Shown piece after piece: positions 9,535 to 19,316 of a DNA stretch of 20,220 bases. The translations under genes were made by a program, and so were the position numbers. The notes under the pieces were generated by a model. It did not search any database and had not been told where the DNA came from. It saw only the letters and a program-made list of their open reading frames with translations. The first letter of the stretch is position 1. Every line of letters starts with the position of its first letter. The DNA is from Asterionellopsis glacialis (lineage: Eukaryota > Bacillariophyta > Plagiogrammaphyceae > Rhaphoneidales > Asterionellopsidaceae). The stretch is taken from contig WKLE02003281.1 in the NCBI GenBank assembly GCA_014885115.2, positions 600-20,819 of the forward strand. Direction: 5' to 3'.

Positions 9535-11656
9535 TTACCCATATTTTACAGCAGGTTTGTTGAGAAGAGGAGCGCCTTCTCCAGATTTTTTTTGCAAAAC
9601 CTTCTCTAAAAACGATTCATTCTCAGCTTTGTTCTTTTCCCAATCTTCCACGATATCCTTGGGAATCACACCATTCTCCAAAGCCTTTTTCCAGGGATCA
9701 ATATCCTCCTTAGCATTAGCGCCGTAGGGTTTGAATGCTGAATGATTGGCAGGGATATTTTTAGCAACCTCAGGATAATGCCTTTCAAGAACATCCTTCA
9801 TTCCTTTAGTATCCTCGATCCAATCAAGCCCAACCTGGGTGTAGTACTCGGGTGTAAAATACTGATTCAAGAATGGGTCTGCATCAAGACGACGAGATGC
9901 CATGAGAAGGAAAATGATGAAACTTGTTTCGGAAAGGGCAAATCCTTTGGGCTTATTTTCATACATATCACCAATCAACAAATCCAAATTTTCAATACCT
10001 TGAGGTGCAGGTCCGTACACAGCTTCTAAGGCATCGGCTCTGGGTGTTTCCTTGCTTTTAAAACCCCAAAAATTAACTTCGCCTGTCAGTGCATGCCAAG
10101 TTTTGAACGGCTTGAGATGAAGAGCACGTCGGAAATCGTTGTACTTGAGAATACCGCGTTCACGATCACGGTAAAGGTCAAGAGCTGCCATGTCAACCTT
10201 GTCTTCATCTGGCAAAGCGTCTCCTGCTTCCGACGTAGGGGCAATTTTACGCATCGATACAGGATAGTTGCATGGAGTTAAATGTCCACATGGATAATAG
10301 AGTGCCGAAGACCAGCAATCTTCGACACGACCAGGTGAGGACCTCAAAAAGTTTCGGCCCTTCTCGGCGACAAGGTCTTCAAAACGGACAAATTCATCTT
10401 GGTCTTTACCAAGAATCAAACCGTCAGGAAGTAATGAATGAAGACGATACACTGCTGCGAATTCTTCCGTCAGACAGTAAGGCGACCCCTTGTCATCTGC
10501 CTCCTTCTTTCCGATGAGTTTAAACAATTTGACATTTTTTATACAGGAGAGAAGTCCTCCAAAGAACCAGCCACCCAAACTGGTTAGTCCATATCCGAGA
10601 CCGTACCAGTTGGTTAACATACCTGCCTGGAGAGTGTCAGACTTGAGTAGTTCGACAGTCCAGTCAACTGTGTGGATTTTTGCAACAAGTGCAGCAACGA
10701 CAAGACGAGCCGCATCAAAGATTTTCTGATCATCGTAGTCAGGATGAGCCTTTGCAATTGCATCAGCAATGGCGTTGTGTTCCTTGAGAAAAATTTCTTG
10801 AAGTAGCTCAATACCGACCCACGAATTTTTGTTATCCCCCATGGCATTGACACCATTCTTTTGCAACATTGTGTTGGGATTATCAGGATCAACCTTTAAT
10901 TTGCCTCCTGCAAAGGCACGTCCATCAACAAGCTGACTTTCGTTATTTCCGTAGAGGAAGGAAGAATCCCACCAGTTTGTACGAAAAGAATCAAAAAAGT
11001 CATCGTCGGGGCGTTCCAAAGTTTTTTTGAAGCGAAATGAAGCCATAGGACAACCTGAGGCAGCTCCTCTATTGAGAGTCACAGGTGGATTAACTTCATC
11101 GTCAAAATGGCCAATCCAATCATGTACCATGGCTTGAATCCAAGCTGCAGACAGGATGTTGAGTTGATCTCCTGCAGGCGTAAACTCCGTACGGGCTAAA
11201 AGACGTTGAGCAACAAACTGAACATTGGGATCTCCGTCAATGTTCCTTCGATCTTTTGGGATCATAGGGCAATTCCTGCCAACTGGACCACCCTCCATAC
11301 CGGCGGTAGGATTCTTGACGTCTACCCCATATCCATCTGCAGTTCTTCCTTTAGGAGCCTTGAGGGGGGCAGAATCTCCTGGTCTAGGTGGTGGAAAAGG
11401 TGGAGCATGCAAATTGAATGCTTCTAAAACTTTTCGATGAAATATCAACGGAATAACGCCAAGTGGCTGGGGACGACCAAGACGACATCATATGGTTCGT
11501 TAGATCAAAGACATACGGCGAAAACACGGAAGACACAACAGAATCCAGATATTCAATCTGCGAACATACCTCAGGCAACCACTTATCAAATCTCGGCAAG
11601 AAGGTTTGAAAAAACCAATGCAAGCATTGAGAAATCCTAACTACAAAACTAACCAT
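9535..11656 (-). CDS. fatty-acid alpha-dioxygenase (alpha-DOX)
   Basis: Alpha-dioxygenases are haem enzymes of the peroxidase-cyclooxygenase superfamily that add O2 to the alpha carbon of fatty acids, giving 2-hydroperoxy acids. Two exons: 11656-11570 (29 residues) and 11466-9535, with a 103-bp intron (donor GTATGT, acceptor CCCCAG), giving 672 residues, close to plant enzymes. Visible are the distal haem segment WIQAMVHDWIGH (Gln140, His144), KEHNAIADA, the near-invariant IHTVDWTVELLKSDTL (His294) followed by NWYGL, and VYRLHSLLPD with the catalytic Tyr369 and proximal haem ligand His372. LYRDRERG, ALSETSFIIFLL and GLDWIEDT...VLERHYPE complete the family pattern. The C-terminal 60 residues (after about 605) are an extra charged tail. 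The second exon alone has only a TTG at its upstream end, so the first exon is needed; the phase joins cleanly and residues 20-45 resemble the N-terminal part of plant alpha-DOX. Confidence 0.9.
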
Positions 11657-11870
11657 GACTGCTTCACTGCACTGCTTATGAGCTTTCTTGCGAAGTAATT
11701 TTTGTGTGAACAAATTCTGCAGAAGATCTTGCCTTTCGATCTGCGATTCTTTGATGGGCTTCGAATAAAAAAGACGTTCGCTTTGGATTCGCGATTTTAC
11801 TATTATTTCGCTTTTCGCCTGATTGGTACCAATTCTACGGATCGATACAGACATCATCTGGTAAACCGGC

Positions 11871-11927
11871 ACCTGTACCAGGGTACCGGTACAGGTTGGG
11901 ACCTATGGCCCTACCTGGTACCAGGTA
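11871..11927. repeat. nested ACCTGTACC / TACCTGGTACCAGGTA palindromes
   Basis: ACCTGTACC (11871-11879) is inverted at 11888-11896 around a spacer that itself contains GGTACC. A perfect 16-bp palindrome, TACCTGGTACCAGGTA, follows at 11912-11927. It could form a cruciform or bind a dimeric factor. Confidence 0.85.
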
Positions 11928-12036
11928 CGCGAGTAATACAGTTACATAGGACAAAGGGACTACTTACTAGTACCTGGTAGTCGAAGAAACGCGAACCTTA
12001 TGGATCGTTTGATATGCTGCGATCAGTAGTCTAGGT

Positions 12037-12054
12037 CCAGGTTGGACAACCTGG
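12037..12054. repeat. CCAGGTT inverted repeat
   Basis: CCAGGTT (12037-12043) and AACCTGG (12048-12054) form a perfect inverted repeat with a 4-bp loop GGAC, followed by TACA, as in the other GTACC-type elements. Confidence 0.8.
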
Positions 12055-12353
12055 TACAGAATGTTCTATTTCGGAGAAATATTATTTTAATATTTTGTTC
12101 AAGGAAGCAACGATTTTGGTGGCTCTCCAAACATAACATTTTTTTTCACAGGCGTTTGGGATTTGGCCTGTTGAATACATCCTACATACAAAAATAAAAG
12201 GTGTACTTTTTCATGCATAAAATAGGCTTTCATGTTTTTAAACGTGCTATTCTCTACTAGAGTTCATCACATCAAGAGCCTTGCTACGGCAGATAGTAAG
12301 TATGCGTTCGTTCGGTTCAGTGCTAATGCATACTATTCCGCAAGGCGAATTAA

Positions 12354-13169
12354 TCAGGTATCATTTCTGTTTGTAAATGCCTCTAAAATTCTTGTCATAC
12401 TTGTATGCATGCGATCCAAATCTGCCCCCAAGGGAATACATGCCATAAAATCTGTTTCCGTCCCATGTACAAGAAAACCAAATCGAATCAAAAGAGTTAG
12501 TCCTCCTTCAATTCTTGTGATTCGATCTACCACTTTGTTGCTTAGTTTGAAACTACGAAATTTGCTTGTCCAGGGTTCGCGTTTCGCATTTTCCAAATAT
12601 TTTAATGCAGTCAATACCACCGTACGAACAGCTTGGGGACCGTTGTTTTGTTCTGCAACTTGATCTGCGGTTATATCTACATTGTCGCGCTCCCACTTTG
12701 TTATATCAGTAAGTGATTCTTTCTTCTGACAAATAAGTCCCAATGCTAACAAGCCATTTGATCCCAAGATTCCATGAATTCCAGTCACAATGAACCCATG
12801 CTTAGGGGATTCTAAAAGAAACTTCCCATCTTTTGAAGAAGGTACTTGTTGTACGTTCTGTTGGGAATTCTCAGTGCATATTGAAAGATCAACAATACCA
12901 TTCACACCTAATTTCCCCGCTAGTCCAAAGGATGTCAATGAATCCGAACTTGCGTTTGTACTAGCAATCCATTTTCCTTCTTTTTCTGAACTTGATTTGA
13001 ACAAATGCATCTTACCAAACGAAGAATCACTATAGCAAGCTTGAAGTCCGAGGATACAACCATCTTCGGTATCCTTTTCATTCGATTTATGACGAATAAG
13101 TGTTCGAATACCAACCATTTTCATTGCAACAGTACCAGCATCAGAAAAAATGACTCTATCATTGTTCCT

Positions 13170-13225
<56 letters not shown>

Positions 13226-16200
13226 GCTCTCCTCCTTCTGGATTTCTTAGTAATGCTGAATGTTTGATGGGCACCGTACACATTGTGGAACACCATGGTA
13301 ATGAATTAAGTGGACCTGTCTCAAAAACCACTACTGCGGGTGTATTCGACTGATGACTTTGTTCTTCAGCCAACAGTTTAATAGACTTAGCTGCAGCAGT
13401 ATTTGGATCATCTCCATTAGCAACTAACCTGGTAAATATTTCCTTCATACGTTCAGCCGGATCTATAGGTATACTTGTTGCAGATGCTTTTGCAATGGAC
13501 GATTCTTCATTGGAATCCTTTACATCACGAACAAAGTAGGGGTGCTCAACAGTGTCATCTGTGGCTGCCTTTCTTCCACTACCTTCGCCATCATTAGTAG
13601 CATCATCAGTGCCATCATCTTGGCATGATAGTTCTAACAATTGTACAATATCTTGACTTACTTGTGGAATTTTACGAAACCAATTTTGAGTTAGCATACG
13701 TTCAATACCATCATCTCCACTTTGACATGCCTTGATTACATCTGATCGACTATCTGACATGGGAACAACAATTTCACCTGACATGGCATCTAATACAACC
13801 AGAGCTGGTATACCATTGACTCCATATCTTGCTGAAATTTGTGCTTGTATCATTCTCCCCTGATTGAAGGGTACAGCTGCCCATGGCATCTGAGTCCCAT
13901 AGTATTGTTGGAAACTACCTTGGTCACGATCGGAACTTACAAATACTATTTCTAACCCATGAGTTGGTGCAACTTCGTCCTTTAAATAGGTGTACATTTC
14001 AGCCAACTGATATTGTACATACAATGGTGTGTAGGAAGAGTGAGTTGAAAATTACAAGGTGAGAGGATAGATTCATTCATTGACAATTTAAATACAATTC
14101 CGACTATACGTACCATGGGAGTGAAACGTCGACAGGGACCACACCAATGTGCTGAAAAGTATAATCCAATTAGCCGTTTGTTATGAAGTGCACTCTCTGT
14201 ATCCACAAGGACTGCTGCATCTTGTTCCATACCACTACTTTTCGTAAGTAAATTTGGTCCGAGAAGACTTGTAAAAAATGATGATTCCAATGGAATATCA
14301 TATTTTGGAACCACCAAATGACGATTCTTGGTAGTACTATTAGTATTGGATTCATCTTTTACAATACCATTATCATCCAATGGTACAAGTTGTTCTGGTA
14401 AGAAATGGAATGTATTCCAACCACCACCATGAGAAGCAGCAGAAGAAGGTGACGACGAGGATGATAATTTTTCAAATGGATAGGATGTTTCATCTAATAA
14501 ATAGATGGGTGAATTTGGTTTTGTTGTATATCCAGCATATCGGTGTTGTTGTGGTTGTTGTAATTGTTTTTGATCTTCAGTATCACTCCTATTAACGGTT
14601 TCCTTCTGATTACCTTGCTGGAAAAATGACAGGAAAGCTGTTCTTTTTTGTTGTTCCGATGCTAATAATTGTGTTTGCAATGGCATGATACTTTCTGGTA
14701 ATCGTCCAGCAACACTACGTGGCATAGTATTTCGTTCGGTCCTTAATTTCAACTTGGGTGACAGTGACGGCGATGACCATGACAAGGCCATATTGCTGGC
14801 CTTGGTGTTTCCATCCGTATGGGTGGGAAGAATACAAACATGGATGGATTCAGCAACTTGAGTACTATTGATACAAATTGCCCAATCAGGTTGACGATCC
14901 ACTACACCAACATACATCATGACCGAATTTCTGTTACTTTTTGTATCATTGCTTTCATCCTCCTCCTTTGTTTCATTTGTTTTGGTAGTTGAGGGTAATT
15001 CAAATCCGCCTAATCGTTTCAAGTTGGTCCACAAGGATAATTCCTTCTCATTAGCCTTTTTATCTTTTGCTTGTTGTTCATCTTGTTCTTCAATAGTACC
15101 ACAACACACCACAATTCGATCTGAAGGTAAGGTATGAACAAATAAATCCAAGGCTTTCCATGTTGTAAATGATCTGGATTGTAAGATACAACCCAAAGAG
15201 GTTGGATTATCATCTAGGATAACAACAGATAAGGACTTGGGTTGGTCCACCGCACATGATACACCTGAAATGACAATACTTCCATGTTGTTGTTGAACTG
15301 CTCTTGTTGGATTGGTAACTTGAATATCAATTCCACTACGACTTGTAGATGGTGGATAAAAACTTTCTACATGAAATCCTTGAATTTGTGGTGTTGATGA
15401 TTCATCATCATCATCACCATTATTAGTATGATTATTATTATTACTACCAATTTCATGTCTTGCCATTCTCCATGATAAGGATCCACTTGTACGTCCTTCT
15501 TTATACCGTTCAGTCCATTTCGTTTCTTGTTGAAAGATATGGAATTCATATTGTTCACGTTCTTCACGTCGTTGTAATTCTTGTAATTTACTTGAATTGA
15601 GTTTAAGTTTGGAACGTAAAACTTGTGAATATCGTTGTACAATTGACGATAATATGGCTTCATCCGTTGTACAAACCGTACGTCGTCGTGTTTGAAAATC
15701 AGATGTATTTAATTGACGTGTATATCGTGATGTAACATCTACTACACCATCGTATTTACATATCCCAATCATACATATCAAGTCCTTTCCCCATCCAACT
15801 TCATACATACTAGGTTCATCTATAACACCTTCACATCCATCTGCCATAATCCAACGTTCACCCACGTAGACTTCTACCCATACATGATCTGTAACATCCA
15901 GAATGTAGCGTGTTTCAAATCCTACCGATCGACAATACAAACCAAATAAATTAGCGTATTCTCCACATCGTCCACGTTTTGTTTCGTAAAGTTTCTTTAC
16001 GGAATTGTATCTTGGAAAGGTTGTTACTGCGGAACATTCCGTACAGGTATATACTTCGACACGATCTGCTCGTCCCTCTTGTTCTTGTTGGGTTTGAGGT
16101 CCCCGTGTCGATGTACATTTCGTACCCGTCTTGCTACCACAATTCGTACAGGGTGGATTATTCACCCACGTCATGATGGATTGAAAGTAACGTGTCAATC

Positions 16201-16459
16201 GTTTTAAGAATAAGGCATCTCCTGTATAATAACAATCATCCTCACGACTATATATATTTTTACTAGTACTACTATTCATCATGCTGGACAAGAACAAATC
16301 ATCAAATGGAATAGAAGCACGACATTCTTGTAACAATGCAATATCTTCATCCCATGCCATGACAGTTTGTATACCACGTTCAATACGTCTTGCAAATTTA
16401 CTATCCATATCGGATAATAACCCTACTACAGATGCATTCTGTTGCTCTTCTTGTTGCAT
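12354..16459 (-). CDS. PNGase core fused to ILEI-like, thioredoxin, beta-prism and PUB domains
   Basis: PNGase removes N-glycans from misfolded glycoproteins sent to the cytosol. Two exons, 16459-14114 and 14006-12354, with a 107-bp intron (donor GTACGT, acceptor ATATCAG), give 1332 residues. Residues 75-250 are the transglutaminase-like core: zinc Cys 104, 107, 139, 142, then FPRYN, GRCGEYANLF with nucleophile Cys165, TDHVWVEV with His192 and DGCEGV with Asp207. GRTSGSLSWRMARHEIG (322-338) matches the segment after the core in animal NGLY1. Residues 375-532 resemble the ILEI/FAM3 domain (VVILDD, RSFTTW, PSDRIVVCC, LKRLGGFELP). Residues 735-865 are a nucleoredoxin-type thioredoxin fold: YFSAHWCGPCRRFTP (Cys773, Cys776), IVFVSSDRD, MPWAAVPF, GIPALVVLD. 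About 1012-1211 looks jacalin/VMO-I-like (ILGLQACYSD, GFIVTGIHGILGSNGLLALG), split by 19 Gln. Residues 1228-1325 are a PUB domain (ALKYLENAKREPWTSKFRSF). No signal peptide. In animals PUB is N-terminal. Confidence 0.85.
13170..13226 (-). repeat. pure (CAA)19 tract coding polyglutamine
   Basis: Nineteen TTG units on the plus strand read as 19 uninterrupted CAA Gln codons in the PNGase fusion, inside the beta-prism-like region between GGE and RNND. Pure codon use suggests a recently expanding microsatellite and length variation between strains. Confidence 0.9.
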
Positions 16460-16825
16460 CCTTTTTTATTGTGTAGGTGTGGCGACAATGTGATTTGTGA
16501 TTTCTGTCCACTCACAACGGTGCAGCAGTCGTCGTTTTGTCTTTTTTCGGTTCACTTCCTTGCCAATCTCAAGATGAGATCTGCACGAGAGTTCAAAGAG
16601 AGTGCCAAGAAAAATAGGAAAAAAATCTTATTGTACTACTGTCTGTTTGTCTGTCTGCCGATAAAATTCACAATACAAAAATCATACAAAAAATAATACT
16701 GTATTATATTTACACTCCAGTCAAAAAGAATTCTAAACTTGCTTGCAATATTTACATCATTACTTGAATATTATTAGTATTTCATTGGAAAATCGTTTTA
16801 GCTACTACCCTGTATGAACAATTCC
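16460..16825. other. gap between second methyltransferase and PNGase fusion
   Basis: It holds the upstream region of the PNGase fusion and the 3' UTR of the minus-strand methyltransferase. It is AT-rich (AAAAATAATACTGTATTATA around 16689). None of the GTACC palindromes seen in the left half occur. The plus-strand frame at 16442-16696 looks like chance. Confidence 0.5.
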
Positions 16826-18130
16826 TCAAGGAGCATTTAAATGTAACAGTTTTACTCTTTTTTCATTCCAACCAAGTGCTGTATTTTTTACGATTGTACT
16901 TGTCCAAGTTTTGGTCATGACTGGATTGTTGGTACTACTGCTGCTGCTGCTGCTGCCGTTATTCTTATTATCATTCTTCTTTGACCATGACTGACGCAAT
17001 AACTGATCTAATTTAGCTTCAAATTTTTGACGCCCATTTTCTCGTTGACCCGTATCATCATCACCCACAATTACCCATGCACCTAAATTTACAGCCTCTA
17101 CTGCACGTCGTGCCAATGCTTCTGCCAAATCTGCTTCATACATCATTGCTGCAGCAATCACAATTGGACGGGAGCAAACACGTTCATCTTGTAAGAGTGT
17201 TGCTGTTACTGGTTCTTCTCTTGGTTGCGGTACTGTCAATGGTAATGGTTGTGAAGAACACAAGTCAAAATTTTGAACAGATACAGATCCACCACCACCA
17301 CCACTGCTGCTGCTATTTGGTAATTTTTTTGTTTCCTTCCATCCATCACGTGTCAAAGAAAGAGCTGTATTGGATATGTCTGTTGCTACGACACTAGCAC
17401 CATTCTGAGCTGCTACAAGCGAAACTAAACCGCAACCACATCCTAGTTCTAATATAGATTGTGATGGATCAAATGGTCCTAACCCTACTAGGAATTGAGA
17501 AACACCCAAAGCACTGGGCCATAATTTAGCACCATATGGATTTGTATTTTGCGAATGTTCCCACCATGATGGATCATCTATTTGAATGGTACAAACACGC
17601 AAACGACCATGTGGCAATGATATGGAGGAGGACGAGTTTTCTTCTTCTTGTTTTCTTTGGTGTTCTTCTTGTTCCAAATTAGGCATGACGACTGTGGTTG
17701 AGGGTCGATCTAACGTAAGAATGATTCGACGTGTACTTGTTGGTTTTGGTACACCACTATTCGATACTCCTGTTGTAGAACTACTCGAATCTACTGTCTT
17801 TCCACGTTTGACTTGACCCACAACCTTTTGTTGATGTTGATGTTCTTGTTGTTGCTTTCCACCACCATTACTACCACCAGACTTTTGTTTTTGTGCTTTT
17901 TTTAATTTTCTCCCTCGTGCAAAAAGACGTACAGTACTACCACCACAACAACAACAAGAACGTTCATAATGATAATGATGATGATGATCGATTTGAAGAA
18001 ACCCATTACTACAATGGCATAACAATAGCAGTGACAAAAGCACTACGAACCAGAATGGACAACATGCAAGTACGTTTCGACGACAAGACATGGGATTTCT
18101 CATAGTTGCTGACATTGACAAGGACAACAT
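16826..18130 (-). CDS. Methyltransf_16-type methyltransferase with ER/plastid-type leader
   Basis: One exon of 434 residues with an ATG at 18130; further Met at 6, 10 and 14 are possible starts. Residues 21-40 form a strong hydrophobic signal segment (FWFVVLLSLLLLCHC) ending in SNGF, with Phe44 after the predicted cleavage, again like the diatom plastid motif; the next 60 residues are basic and Gln/Ser/Gly-rich, as in transit peptides. The methyltransferase domain starts near 175 (LRVCTIQID): NPYGAKLWPSALGVSQFL, motif I ILELGCGCG (226-234), VVATDI with Asp251, and IVIAAAMMYEADLAEAL, the family's D-x-x-Y region with Ala/Met where Asp is common. Homopolymer runs (Ser, Gly, Asn) interrupt the domain. 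The likely reaction is AdoMet-dependent protein methylation; the substrate is unknown. It is not a close copy of the methyltransferase at 8248. Confidence 0.8.
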   Translation of the reverse strand: MLSLSMSATMRNPMSCRRNVLACCPFWFVVLLSLLLLCHCSNGFLQIDHHHHYHYERSCCCCGGSTVRLFARGRKLKKAQKQKSGGSNGGGKQQQEHQHQQKVVGQVKRGKTVDSSSSTTGVSNSGVPKPTSTRRIILTLDRPSTTVVMPNLEQEEHQRKQEEENSSSSISLPHGRLRVCTIQIDDPSWWEHSQNTNPYGAKLWPSALGVSQFLVGLGPFDPSQSILELGCGCGLVSLVAAQNGASVVATDISNTALSLTRDGWKETKKLPNSSSSGGGGGSVSVQNFDLCSSQPLPLTVPQPREEPVTATLLQDERVCSRPIVIAAAMMYEADLAEALARRAVEAVNLGAWVIVGDDDTGQRENGRQKFEAKLDQLLRQSWSKKNDNKNNGSSSSSSSTNNPVMTKTWTSTIVKNTALGWNEKRVKLLHLNAP

Positions 18131-19316
18131 TTATTTTGAGAGCTCGGGTTGGGTAGTACGTTGTTACAACGAAATAGAATAAAACTTGATTGATAAACAA
18201 ACAAGACAAGAAGAGCAGCAGAACGTCACATGTTCATGTTTATACGAAAAAAACAAAAACAAAAAAGTCTAGCTTTACAACCTGACAGAATCGACTCTAT
18301 AGTGTTGATTAACTATTTCCTAAATTGTTTCTTTCAATCGACGTACCGTTCGATATTAAAAACGTACGAGCTCGTTGATCGTTCGTTGATCGTGATCGAT
18401 CGTCAATCGTACTCTACCTGCTCAGACCTTCGGTCTGTCCTTATCCTCTCAGAGGTATCACGCCAAAAGATCATCGCCCCTCCCCAAACATCTTTGGATT
18501 TTTTATACACGAAAACTAAAGACTCTATTCTGGAAGATACTTATAAAGATAGTAAAACAACACACACAAATAATTCTTCACAAGAGTTTAGCTTATTAAT
18601 TAGCTCGTCCATGTCACCATCACTTAAAAAACATAAAAAACAAAACACAAACAGATTTTTTCTCTCGCAATAGAGGGGAATGTTGTTCAACTGAAAACCA
18701 AAGGCTACAGTTAACTATTTTTTGATAAGTACTCGATAGAGTAATATGCATATTGTAACTTTGAAAGTTCAGTCAAGCGCCCAACAATGGAGGGTTTCTA
18801 AACGAAAACGAAGAAAAACACAACTCAAAAAAATGCATGTCGGACAAAATCTCTCAGTGGAGCATTCTAAAGAAATTTACTAAAAGAACGTACATTGTAT
18901 GCACCAACCAGATTATTTGTCGGTTGGTTACACAAGCCACGCAAAAGGAACACTATTTTCACGCACAGAAATAATAAAAGATAATCAAGAACAAATTGAT
19001 TGAATCGTATTTTGAAAGACTCATCTTAACCACACACTACAATCAATATGCATCATTTGCATCTCAAGTTCGAAAATATCTAAAAAATAATCGAACAAGT
19101 CCACTATTGGTTCTTTAAACCGTATTTTTTCTCCAAATAAATATTCTTGTGTGTCAGCAAAACGAAAGACCACTCTTCAAAACACACAAACAATACAATC
19201 AAAAACTTTCAATATGTTGAACATGCGCTTTTCATATTTTACATCTCTGCAAGTGTCCCTTCATTTGATATTTTGAGAAATCAAAAATCATACTCTCATT
19301 CATTCATTCCATGCAT
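18131..19316. other. 1.2-kb intergenic region with hairpins
   Basis: It holds the upstream region of the second methyltransferase and the 3' UTR of the gene at 19317. A cluster of GATCG words (18373-18408) contains GATCGATC. CAGACC-TTC-GGTCTG at 18423-18437 is a perfect hairpin, followed by CCTCTCAGAGG at 18445-18455. A plus-strand frame of 147 codons (18230-18673) starts with ATG but is Lys/Ser/Thr-rich with no recognisable domain; I do not call it a gene. The remainder to 19316 is AT-rich and I see nothing in it. Confidence 0.5.
18423..18455. repeat. two adjacent short hairpins
   Basis: CAGACC (18423-18428) pairs with GGTCTG (18432-18437) around TTC, and CCTCT (18445-18449) with AGAGG (18451-18455). 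They may belong to an RNA or a regulatory site; neither is followed by a T-run that would suggest a terminator. Confidence 0.6.

Larger units (their letters stand above)
11657..12353. promoter_or_regulatory. upstream region of alpha-dioxygenase, rich in GTACC palindromes
   Basis: It separates the alpha-DOX start from the 3' end of the PNGase fusion, both on the minus strand. It holds the strongest cluster of ACCTGGTAC-type palindromes (11871-11927 and 12037-12054), 200 to 400 bp upstream of the alpha-DOX ATG. The rest is AT-rich. Plus-strand open frames at 11702-11980 and 12232-12663 show no protein character. Confidence 0.5.

Noticed and set aside
12232..12663. 143-codon plus-strand frame
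   Set aside because: It overlaps the PUB domain and stop codon of the PNGase fusion on the other strand, which has real domain matches.
13150..13353. Poly-Cys and poly-Leu plus-strand frames
   Set aside because: They are the complement frames of the CAA tract.
18230..18673. 147-codon plus-strand frame
   Set aside because: It has an ATG, but the sequence is Lys/Ser/Thr-rich without domain, crosses hairpins, and lies in AT-rich DNA; it may be chance.
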